From Panacagrimonas sp. (GTDB taxonomy: Bacteria; Pseudomonadota; Gammaproteobacteria; Nevskiales; Nevskiaceae): 26,560 nt of DNA. Shown here piece after piece: positions 14,824 to 23,270 of the stretch. The notes under the pieces are model-generated. The model worked only from the letters and a program-made list of their open reading frames with translations. It ran no database searches and was not told where the DNA came from. The stretch spans positions 1 to 26,560 of the forward strand of contig JAJFJX010000446.1 of assembly GCA_021773655.1 (NCBI GenBank), given 5' to 3'. The first letter of the stretch is position 1. Every line of letters starts with the position of its first letter. The translations under genes and the position numbers were made by a program.

Positions 14824-16158
14824 ATGTCCTGGAGCAAGCGCGTTGTCTGGTCCGAGGGAATGTTCCTTCAGCCCCAGCATTTCCAGCAGCACGACCGATA
14901 TCTGGAGCGCGTACTCGAAACCCGCGTGGGCGAGCTCAGCAGCCATCCCTGGGGGTTTGCCCACCTGGATATCGACGAATCCGCTCTGGCACTGGGCAAG
15001 GTGGCCCTCACCGCGGCCCGCGGCGTGCTGCCGGACGGCTCTGCATTCGACTTCCCTGATTGCGATGGCGCGCCGCTGGCGCTGGAGATTCCCGCCGACA
15101 GCAAGAACGAATTGCTGATGCTGGCGGTGCCGGCGCGGCGCTACGGCTCCACCGAGGTCGATGCCCAGGGCGAGGACGCCGGCAGCTTCGCCCGCTACCG
15201 CGCGCAGGACCTGGAGGTGACGGACCACAACAGCGGCTCCGAAGGCAGCGCACCCCTGCGGGTGGGCGAACTCAAGCTGCGCCTGCTGACGGCGCGCGAC
15301 AAGACCGATGGCTGGGTGACCCTGGGCGTGACCCGCGTGGTGGAACGCCGTGCCGACAATCTGGTGGTGCTGGACCGGCAGTACATCCCGCCCAGCCTGG
15401 CGGTGTCGGTCAGCCCGGTGCTGTCAGCCTACCTGCAGGAGATAGAAGGCATGCTGCACCAGCGCGGTGAGGCCCTGGCCTCGCGCCTGGCGCATCCCGG
15501 CCGAGGCGGCGTGGCGGAGATCTCCGATTTCCTGTTCCTGCAGACGGTCAACCGGTACGAGCCGCTGATCGCACACCTGCGCAATGTCGGCGTGCTGCAC
15601 CCCGAACGGTTCTATGCGCTGGGCGTGACCATGGCCGGCGACTTTGCCACGTTCCGCGACAACCGCCGACCGGTCGCCTACCCGCAGTATCTGCACCCCG
15701 AACCGGAAAAATGCTTCCCGGGGCTGATGAAGGAGCTGCGCGCCAGTCTCAGCGTGGTGCTGGAAACCAAGGCGGTGCCCATCGAACTGCAGGAGCGCAA
15801 GTTCGGCGTCCGCGTGGCGGTGATTCCCGACCCGGACCTGGTACGCACCGCGGCGTTCATCCTGGCGGTCAATGCCCAGGTGCCGCCGGAGCAGTTGCGG
15901 GCCCGCTTCCCGGCCCAGGCCAAGCTGGGGCCGGCGGAAAAGCTGCGTGATCTGGTCAACATGCAGTTGCCGGGCATCGCGCTCAAGCCACTGCCGGTGG
16001 CGCCGCGCCAGATCCCGTTCCATGCCGGGTTCAATTATTTCGAGATGGACCGCAGCGGCGACCTGTGGAAGCAGCTCGAACGCGGGGCGGCCCTGGCGAT
16101 GCACGTGGCCGGCGACTTCCCCGGCCTGGAAATGGAATGCTGGGCGATTCGTAACTAG
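14824..16158 (+). CDS. tssK: T6SS baseplate adaptor TssK
   Basis: TssK is the trimeric cytoplasmic protein that links the baseplate wedge to the TssL/TssM membrane complex. The 444-aa product begins with the family signature WSEGMFLQPQHFQQHDRYLE. It then has SHPWGFAHLDIDESALALGK, an N-terminal shell domain, a helical middle (residues ~200-320, with EISDFLFLQTVNRYEPLIAH) and a C-terminal domain with LPGIALKPLPVAPRQIPFHA and NYFEMDRSGDLWKQLERG. Length matches the usual ~440-450 aa. The start is set by the signature sequence; no strong ribosome binding site is visible. The gap to tssL is 14 bp. Confidence 0.97.
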   Translation: MSWSKRVVWSEGMFLQPQHFQQHDRYLERVLETRVGELSSHPWGFAHLDIDESALALGKVALTAARGVLPDGSAFDFPDCDGAPLALEIPADSKNELLMLAVPARRYGSTEVDAQGEDAGSFARYRAQDLEVTDHNSGSEGSAPLRVGELKLRLLTARDKTDGWVTLGVTRVVERRADNLVVLDRQYIPPSLAVSVSPVLSAYLQEIEGMLHQRGEALASRLAHPGRGGVAEISDFLFLQTVNRYEPLIAHLRNVGVLHPERFYALGVTMAGDFATFRDNRRPVAYPQYLHPEPEKCFPGLMKELRASLSVVLETKAVPIELQERKFGVRVAVIPDPDLVRTAAFILAVNAQVPPEQLRARFPAQAKLGPAEKLRDLVNMQLPGIALKPLPVAPRQIPFHAGFNYFEMDRSGDLWKQLERGAALAMHVAGDFPGLEMECWAIRN

Positions 16159-16172
16159 CTGGGGCACCCTCG

Positions 16173-17483
16173 ATGGCGACCGACCCTGATGATCCCTTTG
16201 CCCCGCGCTCGGATGATCGCACCGTCATGGTGCCGACGCCGCGGCGCGGACAGCCCCGGCCCGCCGAGCCGGCGCCGAGACCGAGCCCGGCGCCTGCAGC
16301 GCGTCCCTCAGCGGCTCCGATCGAGCCCATTCCGGAGACGGTGGGGTCCAATCCGCTGCTGGCCGCAGCCACGCCGATCCTGGACCTGATTCCGCAGTTG
16401 CGCACCTCGGCCCAGGCCGATCCCAATGCAGTCAAGGCCAGCCTGGTCAACGGCATCCGTGCGTTCGAGGCCGGGGCCCGCAAGTCCAATCTGCCGCCCG
16501 AGCAGATCGTGGCGGCGCGCTACGTGCTGTGCACCTTTGTCGACGAGACTGCCGCCAACACGCCCTGGGGCGGCTCCGGCCAGTGGGCCGCGCAAAGCCT
16601 GCTGGTGACCTTTCACAACGAAGGCTGGGGAGGCGAAAAGACTTTCCAGCTACTGGCCAAGCTGGCCGAGAACCCGGGCCCCAACCGAAATCTGCTGGAA
16701 CTGCTGGAAGTGTGCCTGGCGCTGGGCTTCCAGGGCCGCTTCCGGGTGGTCGACAACGGCCAGTCGCAACTGCTGCAGGTGCGCGAACGCCTGTTCGAGG
16801 TGCTGCGCCGCGAACGCGGCGAGGGTGAGCGCGACCTGGCCGTGAACTGGAAAGGTGCGGCCCTGGGTCGCAATGCCATCATCAGCCTGTTTCCGCTGTG
16901 GGTGGTGACCGCGGCCACCGCGCTGATTCTGACCCTGTCCTTTGTGGTGATGAGCACGCTGCTCAATCGCAAGTCCGACCCGGTGTTTGCCAGTATCCTG
17001 GGCATCCAGGCGCCCACCGCCGAGGGCAGGGTCGCGCCGCCGCCACCCAAGCCGGTGCCACCGCGGCTGCGCGGCCTGCTGGCCGAGGACATCGCGGCAC
17101 AGTACGTGGACGTCGGCGACTACGAGGACCGCAGCGTGGTGACCATCCGCTCCGACGGCTTCTTCGCGCCGGCCAGCGACACGGTGCCGGACAAGATGGT
17201 GCCGCTGATCGATCGCATCGCCGAGGCCATCGACCAGGTCCCGGGACGGGTGCTGGTGATCGGGCACTCCGACAACGCGCCGATCCGCTCCATGCGCTTC
17301 CCGTCCAACTGGCACCTGTCAACGGCCCGCGCCGAGACCGTCGCCAAGCGCATGGCCCGCATCGTGGATCCGGGGCGCATCCGTTCCGAGGGTCGGGCCG
17401 AATCCGAGCCCATCGCGCCCAATGACACCGCGGCCAACCGCGCCAAGAATCGTCGCGTCGAAGTCCAGGTGCTGGTCGAATGA
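16173..17483 (+). CDS. tssL: T6SS inner-membrane protein TssL with OmpA-like domain
   Basis: TssL (DotU/IcmH-like) is a C-tail inner-membrane protein of the TssJLM envelope complex. The 436-aa product has a disordered Pro/Ala-rich N-terminus containing DDRTVMVPTPRRGQP (14-28). The cytoplasmic helical DotU domain follows (~65-225; VLCTFVDETAANTPWGG, LVTFHNEGWGGEKTF, CLALGFQGRFRV). One transmembrane helix lies at ~234-260 (FPLWVVTAATALILTLSFVV). A periplasmic OmpA/MotB-like peptidoglycan-binding domain spans ~310-436, with GHSDNAPIRS, LSTARAETVAKRM and the closing ANRAKNRRVEVQVLVE. This 'evolved' TssL form fixes the complex to peptidoglycan. Thr17 in DRTVM occupies a place like the phosphorylated Thr described for Agrobacterium TssL, which would fit the FHA proteins nearby. 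Confidence 0.96.
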   Translation: MATDPDDPFAPRSDDRTVMVPTPRRGQPRPAEPAPRPSPAPAARPSAAPIEPIPETVGSNPLLAAATPILDLIPQLRTSAQADPNAVKASLVNGIRAFEAGARKSNLPPEQIVAARYVLCTFVDETAANTPWGGSGQWAAQSLLVTFHNEGWGGEKTFQLLAKLAENPGPNRNLLELLEVCLALGFQGRFRVVDNGQSQLLQVRERLFEVLRRERGEGERDLAVNWKGAALGRNAIISLFPLWVVTAATALILTLSFVVMSTLLNRKSDPVFASILGIQAPTAEGRVAPPPPKPVPPRLRGLLAEDIAAQYVDVGDYEDRSVVTIRSDGFFAPASDTVPDKMVPLIDRIAEAIDQVPGRVLVIGHSDNAPIRSMRFPSNWHLSTARAETVAKRMARIVDPGRIRSEGRAESEPIAPNDTAANRAKNRRVEVQVLVE

Positions 17484-17520
17484 ATCCCGCGCGCCCCGCC
17501 AACTCCAGGAATCGCTGCGC

Positions 17521-20500
17521 ATGATGCGAATTCTCCGCTTCTTTACCCACCCGCTGCTGATCGGATCGCTCGGCCTGGGTGCGCTGTCGCTGGTGGTCTG
17601 GTATGTCGGACCGCTGCTGGCCGTCGGCGGCTGGCGACCGCTGGAGTCGGTCTGGGTCCGCGCCCTGCTGATTGGCCTGTTCATCCTGATCTATGGCCTG
17701 CGGCGCCTCTGGCGCTGGTGGCGCACCCGCAGTGCGAGCAAGCGCCTGGTCGAGGGCCTGACCAAATCACCGGCCGCCGCCGCCGCAGGACCCAGCCAGT
17801 CGCAGCAGGAGGTGCAACTGCTGGCCGAGCGCTTTGAAGAGGCGATGGCCAAGCTGCGCAAGCTGCGGCTGTCGAGCCGCGCCGGCGGGCTGCAGGGCCT
17901 GCTGTCGCGCGGTCGCCGCCAGTACCTATATGAACTGCCCTGGTATGTGTTCATCGGTCCGCCGGGATCGGGCAAGACCACGGCCCTGATCAATTCCGGC
18001 CTGCGATTCCCGCTGGCCGACAAGGCCGGCGGCGCGCAGGCGATCAAGGGCGTCGGCGGCACTCGCAACTGCGACTGGTGGTTCACCGACGAGGCCGTGC
18101 TGATCGACACCGCCGGCCGCTACACCACCCAGGATTCCGACCAGGCGGTGGACAAGGCAGCCTGGAGCGGGTTTCTGGACCTGTTGCGGCGGTTCCGCCC
18201 GCGGCGTCCGATCAACGGCATCCTGCTGATCATCAGTGCCGGCGACCTGCTCACGCAGTCGCCGCGCGAGCGCGCCGCGCATGCCGAAGCCGCGCGGGCG
18301 CGAATCGAGGAACTCTACGAACGCCTGCAGATCCGCTTTCCGGTCTACGTGCTGGTGACCAAGGTCGACCTGCTGGCCGGTTTCACCGAGTTTTTCTCCG
18401 ACCTGGGCAAGGAAGAACGCGCGCAGGTCTGGGGCACCACCTTCCCGTTTTCACAGGAGGCCGATGCACCCGATCCGCTGGCGTCGATGGAAGGCGAGTT
18501 CAACGGCCTGATGCAGCGCCTGTTCGAGCGTCAGCCGCAGCGCCTGCGCGATGAAAAAGACCTCGGCAAGCGCGCCCTGATCTTTGGCTTCCCGCAGCAG
18601 GTGGCGGTCCTCAAGCCGGTGGTGCTGGACTTTCTGGGCCAGGTCTTCGTCAGTTCGCGTTATGGCGCCGCGCCGCTGCTGCGCGGCGTCTACCTGACCA
18701 GCGGCACCCAGGAAGGTCGTCCCATCGATCGCGTGGTCGGCAACATCGCCCGCGCCTTCGGGTTCGACGGCAACCCGCTGGCCATGCAGACCTCCAGCGG
18801 CCGCAGCTACTTCCTCACCCGCCTGCTGACCGACGTCATCTTCGGCGAGCAGGCGCTGGCCGGCACCAATCTGAAATGGGAAAAGCGCCGCCAGATGCTG
18901 CACTGGGTCGGCTACGCCGCCTGCGGGTTCATCGGCGTGGCGCTGCTGCTGGCCTGGGTGGTGTCGTACTCGCGCAACAGCAGCTACGTCGGCGAGGTGG
19001 CCGAACGTGCGCAGGCCGTGCGCCAGGACGTCTCCGGACTGCCGTCCAAGGCCGACAGCAATCCGGTGCCGCTGCTGCCGACCCTGGATGCGGTGCGCGA
19101 AGTGCCATGGACACCCGCGTTGATCGATGGCGTGCCGATGTCGATGACCGCCGGCCTGTACCAGGGCCGCAAGCTGGAAGCGGGCGCATCGCAGGCCTAT
19201 CGCAATCTGCTGCGCAGCGCCTTCCTGCCACGGCTGATCTATCGCATCGAGGACCGGCTGCGCAACATCCCGGCCGATGACCTGGAGCAGACCTACGAGG
19301 TGCTCAAGACCTACCTGATGCTGCAGGATCGCACCCGCCTGGACCCGGAGTACGCAGCCACCCTGATCGAGTTCGACTGGGAGATGACCCTGCCCCGCGA
19401 CGTCAGCACCGACCAGCGCGAGGCGCTGTCGATGCACCTGCGCGCGCTGCTGCGCCAGGACGATTATTCCTCCCCCCTGCCGGCCGACCCGATGCTGGTG
19501 GCCAGCGCGCGCAGCGCGCTGAGCCGCTACGAACTGCCGCAGCGGGTCTACAGCCGGCTCAAGCGGGAAGGCATCGGTTCGGACTACCCCGAATTCACCG
19601 TCGCCGCCAAGGGCGGGCCCAGCGCCCCGCTGGTGTTCCGGCGCCGCAGCGGCAAACCGCTGTCCGAAGGCGTCCCGGGCATGTTCTCGTTCGACGGCTA
19701 TCACAACGCCTTTCAGTCCCGTGTCGGCGAGGTCTCGCGACAACTGGCCAAGGAGGAGTCCTGGGTGCTGGGCACCGGCCAGGAGCGCGACGCGGTGGAA
19801 TCCGCCGAGGCCATGCTGGGCTCCGACAAGGTGGCCGAGTCGGTGCGCCGGCTCTATCTGCAGGACTACGCCGAAACCTGGGACAACTTCATCTCCGACA
19901 TCGGCCTGAAGCGGCCCGACACCCTGTCCGAGAGCATCCAGATCGCACGCATCCTGTCGGCGCCGGACTCGCCCATGCCGCTGCTGATGAAAGCGCTGGT
20001 GCGCGAAACCACCCTGTCCACCAAGCAGGACAACGAAAAGAACTTCGGCGACCGGACCACCGACAAGCTCGACGAACAGAAGCGTCGCCTGCGCAACCTG
20101 TTCGGCAGCGACGACGCCTCGTCGCGAAGGGATGCCGCCGCTGGCAAGACGGTGGAGAGCATCGTCGATGATCGCTTTGCCAACCTGCGTGCCTGGGTGC
20201 TGGGCCCCGGCGAGGGCAACCCCGCGCCCATGGACGGCGCGCTGCAGCTGGTCAACGACGTCTACATCATGCTCAGCAATACCGAGACCGCGCTGCAGGG
20301 CGGCAACCCGCCGCCGCCCAGCGATGCACCCAACCGGGTCAAGGCCGAGGCCGCGCGCATGCCTCAACCGTTCAAGTCGGTGCTGCAGGACCTGTCGGCG
20401 ACCGGCACCAGCCTGGTGCTGGGCCAGACGCGCGACAACCTTTCGCAGGGCATCGCACAGGCGTTCGGGGATTTCTGCGCCCAGGCCACCAGCAACCGCT

Positions 20501-21132
20501 ATCCGTTCAGCTCCGGCAGCAGTCGTGACGTGACTGCGGACGACTTCGGTGCCCTGTTCGGTCCGGGCGGCAAGATCGACGACTATTTCAAGTCCGACCT
20601 GGCGCCCTATGTCGACACCAGCACCAAGCCCTGGAGCCTGAAGAAGGTCGAGGGCGTGCCGATGGGATTCGCCGGATCGCTGATCAATTTCGAGCGTGCC
20701 GACACCATCAAGCGGGTGTTCTTCCGCGGTGGCCAGCAGGCCAGCTACCGCTACGAGTTCAAGCCGGTGCGCATGGACGCCGGCATCACCCGCTTCCTGC
20801 TCGAAGTCGACGGCCAGAGCATCACCTACAGCCACGGGCCGGCCGTGCCCAAATGGGTGCAGTGGCCGGGCCCAGACGGGACCTCCATCGTGCGCCTGTC
20901 GGTGGAACCGGCCGGCGCCTCGGGTTCGGGCTACACCCTGGAAGGACCCTGGGCGCTGTTCCGGCTGTTCGACAAGGCCACCGTGGAGCGCACCGCGCAG
21001 CCGGAAAAGATGTTCGTGACCTTCTCGCTGGACGGACGCCAGGTACGCTTCGAAGTCACCGCCGGCAGCGTGCAGAACCCCTACGGACTGCGCGAACTGC
21101 AACAGTTCCGCTGCCCGCAGAGTCTGGGCTGA
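17521..21132 (+). CDS. tssM: T6SS membrane complex protein TssM (IcmF)
   Basis: TssM spans the inner membrane and periplasm and contacts TssJ at the outer membrane. The 1203-aa product has two N-terminal transmembrane helices (~10-28 and ~42-59) and a cytoplasmic NTPase-like domain. That domain carries Walker A GPPGSGKT (146-153), Walker B VLIDTAGR (193-200) and NGILLIISAGDLL. A third membrane helix lies at ~461-484 (YAACGFIGVALLLAWVVSYS). The large periplasmic part includes the C-terminal beta domain that meets TssJ (GPWALFRLFDKATVERTAQP, FEVTAGSVQNPYGLREL). The start at 17521 follows CAGGA about 10 bp upstream; an in-frame upstream start would overlap tssL, and an ATG at 17524 is equally possible. 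Both Walker motifs are intact, so this may be an NTP-binding TssM. The stop overlaps tagF by one base. Confidence 0.96.
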   Translation: MMRILRFFTHPLLIGSLGLGALSLVVWYVGPLLAVGGWRPLESVWVRALLIGLFILIYGLRRLWRWWRTRSASKRLVEGLTKSPAAAAAGPSQSQQEVQLLAERFEEAMAKLRKLRLSSRAGGLQGLLSRGRRQYLYELPWYVFIGPPGSGKTTALINSGLRFPLADKAGGAQAIKGVGGTRNCDWWFTDEAVLIDTAGRYTTQDSDQAVDKAAWSGFLDLLRRFRPRRPINGILLIISAGDLLTQSPRERAAHAEAARARIEELYERLQIRFPVYVLVTKVDLLAGFTEFFSDLGKEERAQVWGTTFPFSQEADAPDPLASMEGEFNGLMQRLFERQPQRLRDEKDLGKRALIFGFPQQVAVLKPVVLDFLGQVFVSSRYGAAPLLRGVYLTSGTQEGRPIDRVVGNIARAFGFDGNPLAMQTSSGRSYFLTRLLTDVIFGEQALAGTNLKWEKRRQMLHWVGYAACGFIGVALLLAWVVSYSRNSSYVGEVAERAQAVRQDVSGLPSKADSNPVPLLPTLDAVREVPWTPALIDGVPMSMTAGLYQGRKLEAGASQAYRNLLRSAFLPRLIYRIEDRLRNIPADDLEQTYEVLKTYLMLQDRTRLDPEYAATLIEFDWEMTLPRDVSTDQREALSMHLRALLRQDDYSSPLPADPMLVASARSALSRYELPQRVYSRLKREGIGSDYPEFTVAAKGGPSAPLVFRRRSGKPLSEGVPGMFSFDGYHNAFQSRVGEVSRQLAKEESWVLGTGQERDAVESAEAMLGSDKVAESVRRLYLQDYAETWDNFISDIGLKRPDTLSESIQIARILSAPDSPMPLLMKALVRETTLSTKQDNEKNFGDRTTDKLDEQKRRLRNLFGSDDASSRRDAAAGKTVESIVDDRFANLRAWVLGPGEGNPAPMDGALQLVNDVYIMLSNTETALQGGNPPPPSDAPNRVKAEAARMPQPFKSVLQDLSATGTSLVLGQTRDNLSQGIAQAFGDFCAQATSNRYPFSSGSSRDVTADDFGALFGPGGKIDDYFKSDLAPYVDTSTKPWSLKKVEGVPMGFAGSLINFERADTIKRVFFRGGQQASYRYEFKPVRMDAGITRFLLEVDGQSITYSHGPAVPKWVQWPGPDGTSIVRLSVEPAGASGSGYTLEGPWALFRLFDKATVERTAQPEKMFVTFSLDGRQVRFEVTAGSVQNPYGLRELQQFRCPQSLG

Positions 21133-21851
21133 TGGGCGTGCAGGAACAGGAGCGCGGCGACGGCACTTTGCCGGCCGTCGCAGGCTGGTACGGCAAGCTG
21201 CCCTTTCTGGGCGACTTCGCAGGGCGCCGCCTGCCATCCTCCTTCGTGCGCACCTGGGACGACTGGCTGCAGTCGGTGATCTACGGCAGCCGCGCCCTGA
21301 TGGGCGAGGACTGGCTGCCCAGCTACCTCAACAGCCCGGTCTGGCATTTCTGCCTGGCACCCGGCCTGTGCGGCAACAACGCCTGGGTCGGCCTGCTGAT
21401 GTCCAGCGTCGATCGCGCCAATCGCCACTTCCCCTTCACCATCGCCCACGGCGTCACCCCCGAGGGCCTGCACGACCTGGCCTTCGGCACACTCGCCGAA
21501 TGGCTGGTATCACTCGAATCCGAGGCGGTGACCATGCTCGACCTCGACGGTTCGGTACAGACCCTGGAGGAGCGGCTCGAAGCGCTGGCATCTCCGCTGA
21601 TGCTGGACGATACCCGCCCGCGGCCGCAGGACGATCTGGCACCCTACCTCGGCCAGCTACAGTTGCGGCGTGCCGAGGAAGTGCCCTCGCTGATGTCGAC
21701 GCTGGCCTTCGAAGCGCTGCGCAACCCCGGGCGCGGCCCGTCCAGCCTGTGGTGGACCAGCGCCGACTCCGAGGGCCAATCCTGGATCTTCGGCTCGCGC
21801 GGCCTGCCGGTGGCCGAGGATTACAGTGCCATGCTCAGGGTCGGCGACTGA
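21132..21851 (+). CDS. tagF: T6SS-associated protein TagF (ImpM family)
   Basis: TagF is a cytoplasmic negative regulator of T6SS assembly known from Pseudomonas aeruginosa and Agrobacterium; in Agrobacterium it acts with Fha. The 239-aa product has the family N-terminus GWYGKLPFLGDFAGRRLPSS, then FVRTWDDWLQSVIYGSRALM, SPVWHFCLAPGLCG and VGLLMSSVDRANRHFPF. It ends with SLWWTSADSEGQSWIFGSRG. The ATG overlaps the tssM stop (TGATG), so the two are translationally coupled. In some species TagF is fused to PppA; here it is free-standing. It closes the T6SS operon, only 13 bp before the convergent 3' end of ffh. Confidence 0.94.
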   Translation: MGVQEQERGDGTLPAVAGWYGKLPFLGDFAGRRLPSSFVRTWDDWLQSVIYGSRALMGEDWLPSYLNSPVWHFCLAPGLCGNNAWVGLLMSSVDRANRHFPFTIAHGVTPEGLHDLAFGTLAEWLVSLESEAVTMLDLDGSVQTLEERLEALASPLMLDDTRPRPQDDLAPYLGQLQLRRAEEVPSLMSTLAFEALRNPGRGPSSLWWTSADSEGQSWIFGSRGLPVAEDYSAMLRVGD

Positions 21852-21864
21852 AAGCTCCGAAAGC

Positions 21865-23226
21865 TCAGCGGGGCAGCAAGCCCGGCGGCAACTTTCCGCC
21901 GAAGCGGCGCATCAGCTTGGCCATGCCACCGCCCGCCATCTTCTTCATCAGGTCGCGGGTGGTGTCGAACTGACGCAGCAGCTTGTTGACCTCCTGCACC
22001 TCGACGCCGGCGCCGGCGGCGATGCGTCGCTTGCGCGAAGCCTTGAGCAGGTCGGGGAACTTGCGCTCCTGCGCGGTCATGGAGTTGATGATGGCGACGG
22101 TCCGGCCGATCTCCTTCTCGGCGTTGACGTTCTTCAACTGCGCCTGCATCTGCGCGCCGCCGGGGAGCTTCTCGATGATGGATTCGAAGCTGCCCAGGCT
22201 CTGCATCTGCTGCATCTGCTCGCGGTAATCGGCCAGATCGAAGCCCCGCTTGGAGGTCAGTTTCTTCGCCAGCTTCTGTGCCTTGTCGGCGTCGACCTTC
22301 CTCGTGGTCTCTTCGATCAGGCTCAGCACGTCGCCCTGGCCGATGATGCGCGTGGCGATGCGATCAGGGTGGAACACCTCCAGCTTGTCGGTCTTTTCGC
22401 CGACGCCGAGGAACTTGATCGGGCGGCCGGTGACGGTGCGCACCGACAGCGCGGCGCCGCCGCGGGAGTCACCGTCGACCTTGGTCAGGACCACACCGGT
22501 CAGTTCGATGGCGTCGGCGAACGCCCTGGCGGTGTTGGCCGCGTCCTGTCCGGTCATGCTGTCGACCACGAACAGAGTCTCGGTGGGGCTCAGCGCCGCG
22601 TGCAGGGCGCTGATCTCCGACATCATCTCGGTGTCGACGGTGGTGCGGCCTGCGGTATCGACGATCAGCACGTCGGCGTACTGTTTCCTGGCTTCGGCCA
22701 GCGCCGCGCGCGCGATGTCGACCGGGTTCTGTCCGACTTCAGAAGGAAACACGGTGACGCCGACCTGGCCGCCAACGATGCGCAACTGCTCGATGGCAGC
22801 CGGCCGGTAGACGTCGCAGGACACCACCATCACGCTCTTTTTGTCTTCTTCCTTCAGGCGCCGCGCCAGCTTGGCAGTGGTGGTGGTCTTGCCCGACCCC
22901 TGCAGGCCCGCCATGAGAATGACCACCGGCGGCTGCGCACGCAGGTTCAGCGGCTCGGCGGTCCCGCCCAGGGCCTCGGTCAGCGCCTGCTGGACCACCT
23001 TGAGAAAGGCCTGGCCCGGCGTCAGCGAGGCGGTGATCTCGGCGCCCAGGGCGCGCGACCTGATGCGCTCGATGAAGCTCTTGACCACCGGCAGCGCGAC
23101 ATCGGCTTCGAGCAGGGCCATGCGCAGCTCGCGCGCCGCGGTGTTGATCTGATCCTCGGTCAGTCTGCCCTGGCCGCGAATGGCGTCCAGGGTGCGGGTC
23201 AGACGTTGCGTCAGGGTTTCGAACAT
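21865..23226 (-). CDS. ffh: Signal recognition particle protein Ffh (SRP54)
   Basis: Ffh binds signal sequences of nascent membrane proteins with 4.5S RNA and delivers them to FtsY at the inner membrane. The 453-aa product has the usual length. It contains an N helical bundle (FETLTQRLTRTLDAIRGQG), the G domain with GLQGSGKTT (107-115), DTAGRT and TKVDGDSRGGAALS, and a Met-rich M domain (DYREQMQQMQSLGSFESIIE) ending in MKKMAGGGMAKLMRRFGG. The start at 23226 matches the family N-terminus; an upstream in-frame start would add 37 unrelated residues and cross the terminator. No clear ribosome binding site is visible. The ATG lies only 18 bp beyond the T tract of an intrinsic terminator. The gene is convergent with tagF and marks the return to core genome. 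Confidence 0.98.
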   Translation of the reverse strand: MFETLTQRLTRTLDAIRGQGRLTEDQINTAARELRMALLEADVALPVVKSFIERIRSRALGAEITASLTPGQAFLKVVQQALTEALGGTAEPLNLRAQPPVVILMAGLQGSGKTTTTAKLARRLKEEDKKSVMVVSCDVYRPAAIEQLRIVGGQVGVTVFPSEVGQNPVDIARAALAEARKQYADVLIVDTAGRTTVDTEMMSEISALHAALSPTETLFVVDSMTGQDAANTARAFADAIELTGVVLTKVDGDSRGGAALSVRTVTGRPIKFLGVGEKTDKLEVFHPDRIATRIIGQGDVLSLIEETTRKVDADKAQKLAKKLTSKRGFDLADYREQMQQMQSLGSFESIIEKLPGGAQMQAQLKNVNAEKEIGRTVAIINSMTAQERKFPDLLKASRKRRIAAGAGVEVQEVNKLLRQFDTTRDLMKKMAGGGMAKLMRRFGGKLPPGLLPR

Positions 23227-23244
23227 TGTGGTGTCGCGCTGGGG

Positions 23245-23268
23245 AAAAACGGCCGCAAGCTTAGCGGC
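23245..23268 (-). terminator. Intrinsic terminator between the MBL-fold gene and ffh
   Basis: Read on the minus strand, GCCGC (23268-23264) and GCGGC (23256-23252) pair around a 7-nt loop and are followed by CG then TTTTT (23249-23245). The stem starts 2 bp after the stop of the MBL-fold gene and the T tract ends 18 bp before the ffh ATG. This is the best intrinsic terminator in the window. Confidence 0.65.
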
Positions 23269-23270
23269 GT

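Noticed and set aside
18451..21237. 928-codon open frame on the minus strand
   Set aside because: Antisense to tssM, with no recognisable motifs and shadow-like composition.
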